From: Prosopocoilus inquinatus
Lineage: Eukaryota; Arthropoda; Insecta; Coleoptera; Lucanidae
DNA length: 64,000 nucleotides
Direction: 5' to 3'
Assembly: GCA_036172665.1 (NCBI GenBank)
Contig: CM069876.1
Location: forward strand, 48,453,001-48,517,000
Numbering within the stretch: position 1 is the first letter of the stretch; every line of letters begins with the position of its first letter. A program made the position numbers and the translations under genes. Shown here one piece after another: positions 21,445 to 32,970 of this stretch. The notes under the pieces are model-generated. The model saw nothing but the letters and a program-made list of their open reading frames with translations, was not told where the DNA came from and ran no database searches.

Positions 21445-22129
21445 CCCCCGCCTCCCTCCTCCACATGTACCTGTATAACTAACCCAATTCCTGCGTAAAT
21501 ATGCTACCACGACAAAAAAAGAAAGAAAGAAAAAAAAAACGGAATTTATTACCGATCGCCGGTATTTAGGGCCTTGTGTTTACTCATGCGTCCCGTCCAT
21601 AATTTTATTATGAATATTGCGGGCGCTTAATGCGTTTTGTAAGTGTCGATTTATGCGCGCGACCTTAGCTATGCACTCGACGAAACTAACCTAACACAAG
21701 AAAACGTTTCGCCTTATCAGCGTTTCATTATTTTTTTTTTTTACGCGCGCGCGAGTTGAGTAAACGCCGCGCCGCCCGCTCGCCCCCCCGCGCCTCCGCC
21801 GCTGTCCGTTATTTTGTTTGCCGCTTTCATGGATTTGATAAGGCGAGCCGCGCTTATTTTGTATCACGAATTTTTTTGTTTATCCGCCTCCGATAATAAA
21901 TAAATTATTAGTATTCGTTGCATTCATTAAACTTGTTCGCGTATGTTGCAGCGCCCGGAATGTTGCTCCAAAGAGAACGAGAGAGAGAGAGAGAGAGAGA
22001 GAGAAAAAAAGAGTTATTAACTTGCAACAACAGGTTTCGTTCCGCCGTTGTCATTAGCAGTCCCGTACTTAATGACTTGCAAAATTCGAATTACGATTGA
22101 TTCGTGTTGGGGATGCCCCAAATCGGTCG
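21445..22129. other. Unique CpG-rich island; candidate conserved enhancer-like DNA
   Basis: The part 21540-22000 is non-repetitive and CpG-rich. It has AATTTTATTATGAATATT, GGGCGCTTAATGCG, TTTATGCGCGCG, TTTGATAAGG and a GATAATAAATAAATTATTAG block: Hox/caudal-like and GATA-like words. A (GA)n tract is at about 21976-22003. The character recalls enhancer sequence in developmental gene deserts, but no gene is present to confirm it. Confidence 0.4.
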
Positions 22130-23545
22130 TACGCTAATAATCACCCCTATGTCATATCATTTACGTTAGACATAATGTGCTGTTCGCCCTTATGTTGTAT
22201 CCATTTACGTTAAACATAACGTGACGTCATCGACGAGTTTACGTTCAAATCCCTGTTTCAAAAAAGAAAAAAAAATAAAACAGCACGTTATGTTTAACGT
22301 CAATGGATACAGCATCCGGGAGAACCACCCCTATGTTGTATTATCTACGTTAAACATAACGTGACGTTCTCGACCGACTTCACCACAATGGATACAGCAT
22401 GCGGGAGAACCACCCCTATGCTGTATCATTTACGTTAAACATTACGTGACGTTATCGATCGACTTCACCACAATGGATACAGCATGCGGGAGAACCACCC
22501 CTATGTTGTATCATCTACATTAAACATAACGTGACGTTATCGACCGACGACACCTTCAAATTCTTATGTGACATCATCGAAAACCTCCCTTATGCTGTAT
22601 CCATTTATCCTCTTATCGACGAGCTTACGTTAAAATTTCTATTTGAAAAACAGATAACAGCACGTTATGTTTAACGTAAATGGATACAGCATAAGGACGT
22701 TTGTCGATGATGTCGCATAAGAATTTGAAGGTGTAGTCGGTCGATAACGTCACGTTACGTTTAACGTTAATGATACAGCATAGGGGGGTTCTCCCGTACG
22801 CTGTATCCATTTACGTTAAACATAACGTGACGTTATCGACCGACTTCACCACATGGATACAGTATGCGAGAGAACCACCCCTATGATGTATCATTTATGT
22901 TAAACACAACGTGACGTTATCGACGGACTTCACCACAATGGGTACAGCATGCGGGAGAACCACCCCTATGCTGTATCATTTACGTTAAACGTAATGTGAC
23001 GTTATCGACCGACTTCACCACATGAATACAGCATGCGGGAGAACCATGCCTATGCTGTATCATTTACGTTAAACACAACGTGACGTTATCGACGGACTTC
23101 ACCACAATGGGTACAGCGTGCGGAAGAACCACCCCTATGCTGTATCATTTACGTTAAACATAACGTGACGTTATCGATCGACTTCACCTTCAAATTCGTA
23201 TGTGACATCATCGAAAACCGCCCTTATGCTGTATCCATTTATCCTCTTACCGACGAGCTTACGTTAAAATTCCTATTCCAAAAACAGATAACAGCACGTT
23301 ATGTTTAACGTAAATGGATACAGCATAGGGGCGGTTATCGATGAAGTCACATAAGAATTTGAAGGTGAAGTCGGTCGATTACGTCGGTCACGTTATGTTT
23401 AACGTAAATGATACAGCATCCCGCATGCTGTATCCATTTACGTTAAGCACAACGTGCTGTTCTCTTGTTCTTTTCTTTTTGAAATAGGAACTTGCACGTA
23501 AACTCGTCGATAACGTCACGCTATATGTATTTTTAACGTAACTGG
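22130..23545. repeat. 85-bp satellite in alternating direct and inverted blocks
   Basis: ACGTTAAACATAACGTGACG recurs in direct orientation near 22209, 22349, 22434, 22519, then 22814, 22899, 22984, 23069 and 23153 (spacing 85 bp within blocks). Inverted units (CACGTTATGTTTAACGTAA) are near 22287, 22663, 22752, 23297 and 23391. Unit words include ATCGACCGACTTCACCACA, ATGGATACAGCATGCGGGAG and AACCACCCCTATG. The direct-to-inverted junctions create long palindromes (for example 22537-22740). Confidence 0.9.
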
Positions 23546-24903
23546 ATGCAGCATGACTTCGCCGATGTATCGATTGATCAATCCGTCAATAGGGTTGAGT
23601 CAGTTTGCGGCGATCCCGAATACGATGATCGCGACTGTACGTATCATTTTAAGTTACTATTATTTTTTTTGTTCGCTCCGTTACTGTTTCCTTTTTGTAA
23701 ACCGCGAGAAACGAAATTGTTCAAGGTCCTCTCCAGCAAACAAAAAAGTTGATCTCGCGTTCATCTTACGTCACACAGAACTTCAAACGGGTGAGTCTAT
23801 TTTTCTTTTCTTTTTTTTTTCTTTTCCTTTAATTGAAGGTCTTCGAGGGATTTGAAAAAGCCGTCGGCACTAATTTGGCAATTTGTATCTCTATTACTTT
23901 CGACCTGGTCCATTTTGGAGTGGTGATTGAATAGCTCCGCAAGCTACTTTTGTAATGTCTGTTTTTTTTTCTCTTCTTCTTCTTCTTCTTCTTGAAGTTA
24001 CCGTCGCTTATTTTCTCACAAAGTAGAACGCTCCGTGCTTTTTTTACCGCGGTAACTTGACCTGAATCGGCGGGTTTCCAGATCGTAATTAAATGTAAAC
24101 TAAGTGCATAATCGATTGTGTGCTGACATACTGACACGATATGTGCATATTTATTGAATTAGTTCAAACGTACATGCACGCTACTTTATTACGATGACTG
24201 ACGATGGTGATGATCAATCTTAGGACATTCGTGTGGATGTTCGCGGTCACTTCGTCTCCTGAATGCAACGCGCACGCTCGCCGCCAGTTCATGAGCGCCG
24301 GGGCTATTAATGCGATGAACACTCGGTAACAAACGCAAAGTATACCTAACGTGCCGTACCGCTTATGAGAATGACATTGGGTTCCATACTTTCATCCGAT
24401 ATTTGGTGATGATACGCAACTCGAATCACCTCCGCTATAATTTTCCAGTTTTTGTTTCTCAAAAAACGAAACCGGTTTTGGGAATAATTTAAACTCGGGC
24501 CTCTAATTTATTTTATTTTTTTTTGTGTGGTTATAACGAAAGTGCATAAATAAATAACGAGCAGAAATTAGATCACAGTGACATTTTTATCGCGGATTTC
24601 ACTTTTCCGTTTCGCAACGAGTCGCCGGTATATAAAACATGAATAATCGTCGTTCGTGTTATACAATCCTCACTTTATGCAAATCGGAGGGGAACATTGT
24701 CTCCTGAACGTCTACGTAATTAAAAAAAAAAAACATCGGCGGCGCGGCGTTGGAGTTGTCACCAAAGCGGTTATTTAACCTAAATTTAGTTCACGTGCGT
24801 GGGAGTCGAAAAGATTTCTACTGTCTCTCTCTCTCTGTGCCATTCAAGATTGCCTTTTTTTAATTTTTCTGGTTTTGTAATTACGATTTTGTCGATACGA
24901 AAC
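23546..24903. other. Unique region; candidate noncoding islands at 24.1-24.7 kb
   Basis: Non-repetitive apart from CTT/T runs near 23800-23830 and 23965-23990. The part 24220-24400 is CpG-rich (ACGCGCACGCTCGCCGCCAG, GAGCGCCGGGGC, TTAATGCGATGAACAC), and 24590-24680 contains CGCGGATTTC and GTCGCCGGTATATAAAACAT with a TATA-like word. CTGACATACTGACACG at 24124-24139 resembles the dispersed CTGACCTACTGACA motif. No convincing frame was found. Confidence 0.35.
24122..24139 (-). promoter_or_regulatory. Dispersed motif CTGACATACTGACA, copy 3 (diverged)
   Basis: CTGACATACTGACACG differs by one base from CTGACCTACTGACAG-type copies at 34.9 kb. It sits in a unique island, as the other copies do. The assignment is weaker than for copies 1 and 4. 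Confidence 0.35.
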
Positions 24904-27169
24904 TATACAGGGTGATTCGGAATAAGAACCGGATCCGTTAGGGCCGCTTTCACGCCGAAAGAATCAGAATCAATCAGAATCGAAACGAATCAAGTAGAAT
25001 CGAAAACATAAAGATTCGGTGGCAGAACGAGAACAATTAAAAGAGCGAGTCGGTGATTCCCGGTTTTTCACACCGATAGAATCTGAGTCAGTCGGACTCA
25101 ATCCAGTTCCATACGATTCGGCTGTACATAATTATGATCAGTCAGGAGTGAGTAGTGACTGGGCTGTCAATTTAAGAAAAAGAGTAACTTATTTCCGATG
25201 AGAATCGTCTAGAATCGGATTCATTAAGATTCAGTCCGACTCAATCTAGTTCCATACGCTTCGGCTGTACATAATTATAATCAGTCAGGAGTGAGTAATG
25301 TCTGGGCTGTCTGTCAATTTAAGAAAAAGAGTAACTATATTCAATCAGAATCAAAACGAATCATCTAGAATCGGATTCGTTAGGATTCGGTAGATCGAAA
25401 AAAAAATATATAAGAAAAAGCAGGACGGTGATTCAGATTATACACGTAAAATCTGAATCAGTCTTGACTCAGTTCAGTTCCTTCAAGAGAATCCTAACCA
25501 ATCAGAATCGAAACGAATCAACTAGAATCGGAAACATTGAGATTCGGTGGTGGAACCAGAAAAATAGAAAAAGCGGGTCGGTGACTCCCGCGTTACCACA
25601 TCAGTCTGACTCAAGCCATATTCATCAAGAGAATCCGGTTCAATTATTATAATCAAAATGAATCAATTAGAACCGGAAACATTAAGATCCGGTGGAACGA
25701 AAAAAATAGGGTCTCGGTGATTCCCACCTTACCACACCGGCGGAATCTGTATCAGTCTGACTCAATACAGTTCCATCAAGAGAATCCGAACAATCACAAA
25801 CAAAACGAATCGATTAGAATTGGAAACATTAGAATTCGTCAGAACGACAAAAATAAAAAGACCGGCGGGCGGTGATTCCCGCCTTTTCACACCGGTTTAA
25901 ACCGAATGAGTCTGACTCAATTGACTCCATTTGCATCAAGGGAATTCGAATCAGTCGGAATCAAAACGAATCGGAAACATTAAGAGAAAAATAAAATAAA
26001 TCGGTAGAATCTGAATCGACCTGACTCAATCCTGTGCCATCAAGAGAATCCGAATCATTCAGAATCAGAACGAATCAATTAGAATCGGAAACATTAGGAT
26101 TCGGTGGTGGAACGAGAAAAACAGAAAGAGCGGTTCCGTGATTCCCGCCTTTTCACACCGGTAGATTCTGAATCGGTGCGACTCGATCCAGTTTCATCAA
26201 CGATTCAGCTGTACGTAATTTTTCGATTGATTCACCATGATTCTGATTAATTCGCGGCGTATTTTCTAAAGTCATGGAAGTATTTTCCCATAGAAAATGA
26301 TTAAATTGTTGTAAAATCTTGAAAGATGTGTTGATTCGCAACGTATTTTCTAAGACCATAGAAGTATCTTCCTATAAATGCTTCAATTTGCATAAAAGCT
26401 TGAAAGATGTGATGATTCCGATTGATTCACTTTGGTTCTGATTGATTCGCGGCGTATTTTCTAAGATCACGGAGGTATCTTCGCATAGAAAATGATTCAA
26501 TTTGCGTAAAACCTTGAAGGATGTGATGATTCCGATTGATTCACCATGATTCTGATTGATTCGCGGCGTATTTTCTAAGACCATGTAAGTATCTTCCCAT
26601 AGAAAATGATTCAATTTGCATAAAAGCTTGAAAGATGTGATGATTCCGATTGATTCACTTTGGTTCTGATTGATTCGCAACGTATTTTCTAAGACCACAG
26701 AAGTATCTTCCTATAAATGCTTCAATTTGCATAAAAGCTTGAAAGATGTGATGATTCCGATTGATTCACTTTGGTTCTGATTGATTCGCGGCGTATTTTC
26801 TAAGATCACGGAAGTATCTTCGCATAGAAAATGATTCAATTTGCGCAAAAGCTTGAAAGATGTGAAGATTCCGATTGATTCACCTTGATTCCGATTGATT
26901 CGCAACGTATTATCTAAGACCATGTAAGTATCTTCCCATAGAAAATGATTCAATTTGCAAAAAAAACTTGAAAGATGTGAAGACTCCGATTGATTCACTT
27001 TGATTCTGATGGATTCGCGGCGTATTTTCTAAGGTCATGGAAGTATCTTCCCATAGAAACCCGAAAACAAAAACCGCGATCTGCAGTTTAGGTTCAAGGT
27101 TAACTCTCGTGTTTTGTTATTTTTATTATGTTTATTATATTGCATACTTATTTTGAATCACCCGGTGTA
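24904..27169. mobile_element. MITE-like element with large GATTC-rich satellite core
   Basis: The left end is TATACAGGGTGATTCGGAAT and the right end TTATTTTGAATCACCCGGTG, an inverted match of the same kind as at 19157-20390. The core holds two reverse-complement copies of the 146-bp unit, then about six copies of a roughly 145-bp GAATCGATTAGAATCGGAAA-type unit (25400-26220), then a 114-bp array (26222-27060). It may be one element that expanded by internal tandem duplication. No transposase frame is visible. Confidence 0.7.
26222..27060. repeat. 114-bp tandem repeat, about 7 copies
   Basis: GGCGTATTTTCTAAG or AACGTATTTTCTAAG recurs near 26256, 26339, 26451, 26565, 26679, 26790, 26904 and 27019; most spacings are 111-115 bp. 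Each unit has CTTCCCATAGAAAATGATTC, AATTTGCATAAAAGCTTGAA and AGATGTGATGATTCCGATTG. Because 114 is divisible by three, the minus strand stays open as a 38-residue repeat; I regard that as a by-product, not a protein. Confidence 0.92.
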
Positions 27170-27860
27170 GATGAATCGTTTTAATCATGAATCAATGAAT
27201 CAAAAAAAATAATAATAATAACGGTATTGTCTGAACCCCAAGGATTTACTATTTTTTTGTTATTATAGTGTAGGAGCTTTATTTATTAAAGCTTGTCATA
27301 CCATCGCCTTTACAAACGTCATTTTCAGGGCCATCTTAGCTCGAATTTCTGAGGCGCGGTTTCTGAAGTCTTAAGACGACCGCAGGTCCTCTTTTTACGC
27401 GATTGACGTAACAAAAAATTGGAATTTGAAGTTTTTTTTTTATTTGTATTATATTTATTGTATTACATTTTTATACATATCGAAATCTTTTATGTTTGCA
27501 GTTTCTTGTTTACTTTGTTTCTCCGAGTACTATCGCTGGTTAACAGGCCAGATACTTATTTTGAATTACCCTGTATACATACATGAATTTTTTTAATTAT
27601 GAATCATTGAATCGAAATCACCTTTGCGGACGTCACTTTCAAGGCCATCTTAGCTCAAAGTTTAAATACAACTGAAGGCCCCCTCTCTTACGTGATTGAC
27701 ATAATAAAAAAATAGGATTTGAAGTTTTGTTATTTTTTATTATATTTATTGTGTTACGCTTTTATACACATCCAAATCCCTTATGTCTACAGTTCTTTTG
27801 TTTACTTTGTTTTCTCAAGCACTAACTTTGATTTGAATCAGCCTGTATAGGTGAATGATA
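27095..27860. repeat. Three copies of the MITE right terminus (~280-400 bp apart)
   Basis: Sequences like TTTTGAATCACCCGGTGTAG appear near 27150, as TTTTGAATTACCCTGTATAC near 27550, and as TTTGAATCAGCCTGTATAGG near 27830. Each is preceded by GTTTTGTTATTTTTATTAT-, GTTTACTTTG- or TTTGCAGTT-like blocks and followed by TGAATGA and ATCTTAGCTC. The element end was apparently duplicated after insertion, so the element has nested right ends. Confidence 0.65.
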
Positions 27861-29876
27861 TCTTTCGATTTGGAGACCTTACACCAGTTTCTAGGGAAAC
27901 CTGAAAGAGGAATTCGAAGGGAAAAGAAGTCTAAATCGAATTTATGAGGAGGTATTCATGGTTTTGAATGAGTGAAGGTATTTAGATGATGGTTGTTGCC
28001 TTTAGCCGAAATCTTCCACATCCCTTTCAAGGTTACGGAGACGGAAACCCCAGAGATCTTTCGGTTTGGAGACCTTAGACCACTTTTCAGGGAAATATGA
28101 AGGAGACGTCCGCGAGAAAAGAAGTCTAGGGAGGCATTCATGATTTAGAACGTGTGAAGGCATTTGGATGATGGTTATTGCCTGACAGCCCAAATCTTCT
28201 ACACCCCTTCCAAAGTTATGGAGATGTATGCCGCAGAAATCTTTTGATTTGAAGACCTTACAACACTTTCTAGGGAAACCTGAAAGAGGGATTCGCGAGA
28301 AAAGAAGTCTAAGGAGGCATTCATGATTTTGAAGGTGTGAAGGCATATGGATGATAGTTGTTGCCTGACAGCCCAAATCTTCTACACCCCTTTCAAGGTT
28401 ATGGAGTCGGAAACGCCAGAAATCTTTCGGTTTGGAGACCTTAGACCACTTACCAGGGAAACCTGAAGGAGAGGTTCGCGAGAAAAGAAGTCTAAGGAGG
28501 CATTCATGATTTATTTCGAACGTGTGAAGGCATTTGGATGATGGTTGTTGCCTTTAGCCCAAATGTTCTACACCCCTTCCAAAGTTATGGAGATGTATGC
28601 AACAGAAATCTTTTGATTTGAAGACCTTAGAACACTTTCTAGAGAAACCTGAAGGAGGCATTCGCGAGAAAAGAAGTCTAAGGAGGCGTTCATGAGGCGT
28701 TTTGACTATATGAAGGTACTTGGATGATGATTGTTGCCTTTAGCCTAAATCTTCTGCATCCCTTCCAAAGTTATGGAGATGGATGCCACAGATATCTTCA
28801 GACCTGGAGACCTCAGACCACTGTCTAGAGGAACCTGAAGGAGGAATTCGCGAGAAAAGAAGTCTAAGGAGGAATTCGTGGTTTTGAATGCGTGAAGGTA
28901 TTTGGATGATGGTTGTTGCCTTTGGCGTAAATCTTCTGCATCCCTTTCAAAGTTATGGAGATGGATGCCGCAGATATCTTCAGACCTGGAGACCTCAGAC
29001 CACTGTCTAGAGGAACCTGAAGGAGGATTTCGCGAGAAAAGAAGTCTAAGGAGGAATTCGTGGTTTTGAATGCGTGAAGGTATTTGGATGATGGTTGTTG
29101 CCTTTGGCATAAACCTTCTGCATCCCTTTCAAAGTTATGGAGATGGATGCCGCAGATATCATCAGACCTGGAGACCTCAGACCACTGTCTAGAGGAACCT
29201 GAAGGAGGAATTCGCGAGAAAAGAAGTCTAAGGAGGAATTCGTGGTTTTGAATGCGTGAAGGTATTTGGATGATGGTTGTTGCCTTTGGCGTAAATCTTC
29301 TGCATCCCTTTCAAAGTTATGGAGATGGATGCCGCAGATATCTTCAGACCTGGAGACCTCAGACCACTGTCTAGAGGAACCTGAAGGAGGATTTCGCGAG
29401 AAAAGAAGTCTAAGGAGGAATTCGTGGTTTTGAATGCGTGAAGGTATTTGGATGATGGTTGTTGCCTTTGGCATAAACCTTCTGCATCCCTTTCAAAGTT
29501 ATGGAGATGGATGCCGCAGATATCATCAGACCTGGAGACCTCAGACCACTGTCTAGAGGAACCTGAAGGAGGAATTCGCGAGAAAAGAAGTCTAAGGAGG
29601 AATTCGTGGTTTTGAATGCGTGAAGGTATTTGGATGATGGTTGTTGCCTTTGGCATAAACCTTCTGCATCCCTTCCAAAGTTATGGAGATGGATGCCGCA
29701 GATATCTTCAGACCTGGAGACCTCAGACCATTGTCTAGAGGACCCTGAAGGAGGAATTCGCGAGAAAAGAAGTCTAAGGAGGAATTCATGGTTTTGAATG
29801 CGTGAAGGTATTTGGATGATGGTGGTTGCCTTCGGCCCAAATCTTCTGCACCCCTTCCAAAGTTACGGATAACCAT
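27850..29876. repeat. 182-bp satellite with a recent 364-bp dimer duplication
   Basis: GAAAAGAAGTCTAAGGAGG recurs near 27921, 28116, 28299, 28482, 28668, 28854, 29036, 29218, 29400, 29582 and 29764. The last five spacings are exactly 182 bp; the earlier ones are 183-195 bp and more diverged. Variants GGCGTAAATCTTC/GGCATAAACCTTC and GGAATTCGCG/GGATTTCGCG alternate, so 28860-29223 and 29224-29587 are nearly identical 364-bp dimers. The long minus-strand frames here (94-142 codons, near-identical copies) are readings of this satellite. Confidence 0.95.
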
Positions 29877-30499
29877 AATTCTTTTACTTACGCGGAGAAA
29901 TAACCCCCCTTAATTAAAATTCATAGTGTTTGCTTTCGTCACATCACCAAACGAAATTATTTACCTCCCTGCGTCGTATTTAATCAACAGCACCGCTCGC
30001 AAAGTAACCGACCATTGTTATTGCGGTTACCTAACCAGGCGGATATTTACATACGCAGTAAGTAAATAAGCGGATAAAATGAGACGCAGGGCGATTGCCA
30101 GATGAATACGAACGACGAAGGAGGCAGGCGAATAGGAAAACGAATCACGATTGTTTGCGGCGGTCCCGGTTGTAAAGCAATGCGACGTGAATTTCGTAAA
30201 TTGACGATGCGGACTGCGTCCAAGGTCCCCCTCGGCACACGTGACCGCTCACCCTGGCCCAGTTTCTAAATAAAAATAACGCAGACACCGCACGAACCGG
30301 CAGGTGTAAGTGTAACTTCACGCAATTCCTTTTGTTTTGGTTGAGAACTGTGAAGAAATTGGTTGGAAACCAGAGAAAAAGAAAAAAAATTGGATTTGTA
30401 ACGCCTTGGCTGAAGATAAGGCCCACTGCACACGTGGCGATCTGGATATCGTCAAATCTAGAAGTTGTACATACCTTCTTTTTGGTTGGAAATTTTATT
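29877..30499. other. Unique island of balanced composition
   Basis: Non-repetitive and CpG-rich, with GCGTCGTATTTAATCAACAG, CAGCACCGCTCGCAAAG, TTATTGCGGTTACC and GCACACGTGACCGCTCACCC (a CACGTG). It separates the 182-bp and 180-bp satellites. This is a candidate regulatory island; no frame shows recognisable protein similarity. Confidence 0.35.
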
Positions 30500-30592
30500 T
30501 GAAGACTTAAATCCATTTGGACAACTGTTTTGTTAAATAATCAGGGGAAGACTTAAATAAATTTGGACAACTGTATGGTTAAATAATCAGGG
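30500..30592. repeat. 46-bp tandem duplication
   Basis: GAAGACTTAAATCCATTTGG, ACAACTGTTTTGTTAAATAA and TCAGGG are followed immediately by a second copy beginning GAAGACTTAAATAAATTTGG. There are two copies only. Confidence 0.85.
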
Positions 30593-30639
30593 GTATAATT
30601 GAACACTGCTTGACGTTAATTTCTTTTGGGTCACTAAAA

Positions 30640-31200
30640 TCTTTAGACCATTTGATTGGTTGTTGAATTTATTGGTTATTGACTAGTCTGGCAAGACAGA
30701 GAAGCTATGGCCTTTGTCCTTCTCACGTTTCCCCATTTCTGACTCTTATTCCTTTTGCTTTGAAAATGCCCCCAACTTCCTGACTCTGATTATCTGGGCC
30801 TGCCCTTTTCAATTTTCTCTTTTAACGCACCTCAATGGTTGTTGAACTTATTGATGGTTATTAACTATTCTGGCAAGATAGAGAAGGTATTGCCTCTGTC
30901 CTTCTCATGTTTCCCCATTTCTGACTCTTGTTCCTCTTGCTTTGAAAATTCTTCCAATTTACTGACTCTGATTATCTGGGCCTGCCCTTTCCAATTTTCT
31001 TTTTAACGCACCTCTTTGGTTGTTGCATTCATTGATGGCTATTAACTATTTTCTCAAGATAGAGAAGCTATTGTCTCTGTCCTTCTGATGTTTCCCCTTT
31101 CTGACTCTTATTCTTCTTGCTTTGAAAATGCCCCTCCAACTTACTGACTCTGTTCTTCTGGGCCTACCTCGTATATTACTTTAACTTTGAAATCTGATTT
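30640..31200. repeat. ~180-bp satellite, three copies
   Basis: GGTTGTTGAATTTATTG-like starts are at about 30659, 30837 and 31019 (spacings 178-182). Units share GGCAAGATAGAGAAG, CTGTCCTTCTCATGTTTCCC, TTTCTGACTCTT, TGCTTTGAAAAT and CTGACTCTGATTATCTGGGC. Confidence 0.9.
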
Positions 31201-32539
31201 TTATTTTACTCTTTTATTTCCGTCCAATCTATTGAGATCCTTGTTTGACTCACTGACCATATACTAGCTGTAAAGGATGATGTAAATATGATTGCTTCAT
31301 TTCGAAGCGTTTTAAAGTCAGCCCCGAACCATCTCGTAAGTGAAAATTGCATGGAAACTATTTTTAAAAAAAATTCTGACATTCCTTTGAAATATTTTCG
31401 TCCTTGCATTGGTTATACTTTTGCTTTTTTCCCCCGAATATGTACCGTGTGTCCACGGATGAACTTCGCAATCTATTATTGAATATATCATCAGATACCC
31501 TACAGTCGAGTGTGCTTTGTATTTTAAAACTTATCAGAACAAGAATAGAGAGAGAGCAATAAATCATAATCAAACAAAAAAAAAAAAAAACTGGAAAAGC
31601 TTCTTGTTCGCAATGTTTAATAATAAACAGCTCTTTTAAAATCTGTTTTAATTTCCCATTGTAATTAGGCAGCAGTAATTAAATTTAAAAAAAAATACTG
31701 CCGGCGTGATGAGGTCATAAAAACACCGCTTTATTAAAAAATAGGTCGCGTATAAATGCAACAATGTAAATAAATCAGAGAAGAAAAAAAAAAAAAAGGA
31801 CGCGGCAGTACAAATTAAAATTCACAACGTATACCGTACCTACGCATATGGTTTGAGTTCGCATTCGAACAAAACAGGAAGTTTTAAATTACTTTCGTTA
31901 CAATTATTGTTGTCATTAGAAAAAACAAAAAATTAAAAAAAAACTTGTTTTCCACGATTTTAACAAAACTGCATTCACTTAAAAGTGAATCAATCAAATC
32001 AAAACCATTTGATGCAAACTAATTTAGTATTTAATTATTCTTAATCGGCTTCGCTTAGATTCGATTTTAGTACAAACCGAATAAATTTAATGATTTGTTT
32101 GTATTATTACATTTGATAAATAATAAATAACGAGGCTGCTGCAACTACTAAAGTTAGCTTACGCACGAACGTCACTCTTGATGAGAGCTGATTTTCTAGT
32201 GTCACGTGATTTAATTCGAAGATTGAACAATAAACGATTGTTTTGCAATTTTTTTTATTAAATCAGAGTTGAATCAGACGTCAGAAATCAAACAGAAAAC
32301 CCAAACTTGTTATACTATGGACAGAATCACAGGAGGTCTTTAATCATGTTAGTTTTGAGAACATTTTTTTATTTATTTAATATTCTGTTTGCGTTCGCTC
32401 GAGAGTTTTCTTGTAGCAATTGCAAACAAATTAAAAAAAAAACACAGCAACTTATGTCATGTGTATTAGGCTTTGTGGATTTCTCTACATTTGGAATAAC
32501 ATTAAAAACTGAAATGATTTCAAATTAGATTGAGTTTTG
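31201..32539. other. Unique AT-rich spacer
   Basis: AT-rich with several A runs (31576-31590, 31786-31797). I see no gene, tandem repeat or element ends here. Confidence 0.3.
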
Positions 32540-32612
32540 AAATGGCTTGGCAAACTTTTTAAATAAGATTTTGTCGAATTTTGACGAGCTATTACTTATT
32601 TACAATATGCAG

Positions 32613-32668
32613 CACAGTCTAAGCGTCGCCTGGTATTACGCGTGCAAAGTCCGCGACATGAGACTGTG
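32613..32668 (+). repeat. 56-nt stem-loop element, copy 1
   Basis: CACAGTCT (32613-32620) pairs perfectly with AGACTGTG (32661-32668). CC and a run of six T follow immediately, then GCGACTTTTCTGCA. Total span is 56 nt, as in the other copies. Confidence 0.75.
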
Positions 32669-32914
32669 CCTTTTTTGCGACTTTTCTGCACTCTTTTTAT
32701 TTCTTGTTAGATTTGCGCTGTTCTCTCGATTTGGGAATATTTTTGTCTTAATAACAGAAAATGTAAACTGATCAATAAATAATAATAATAATAATTCTTT
32801 TTCAACATCGAAAAAATATATGTCATGGTCAGAACAAAGGTTGCTAAAAAATAATTTAAATGTAAAGTAATGAGGCTTTATTTTGAGGAATTTTTATTTA
32901 TTTTTTAGAGATGT

Positions 32915-32970
32915 CACAGTCTAAGCGCCGCCAGCTCTTATGCACCTAAAATCCGCGACCTACGACTGCA
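32915..32970 (+). repeat. 56-nt stem-loop element, copy 2
   Basis: The left arm CACAGTCTAAG is intact; the right arm is CGACTGCA, so two pairs of the outer stem are lost. Span and downstream CCTTTTTTGCGAC are conserved. Confidence 0.65.

Noticed and set aside
24640..24660. Promoter TATA box (CCGGTATATAAAACAT)
   Set aside because: TATA-like words are frequent in this AT-rich DNA and no transcript or coding exon follows.
26153..26998. Minus-strand open frames forming a 38-residue repeat
   Set aside because: The DNA period is 114 bp, a multiple of three, so a frame stays open by chance through the array. Neighbouring units with indels break it.
28745..29876. Near-identical minus-strand frames of 94-142 codons repeated at 182-bp steps
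   Set aside because: They are in-frame readings of the 182-bp satellite (364-bp dimer). Successive frames overlap and repeat exactly with the array, and none has a recognisable domain.
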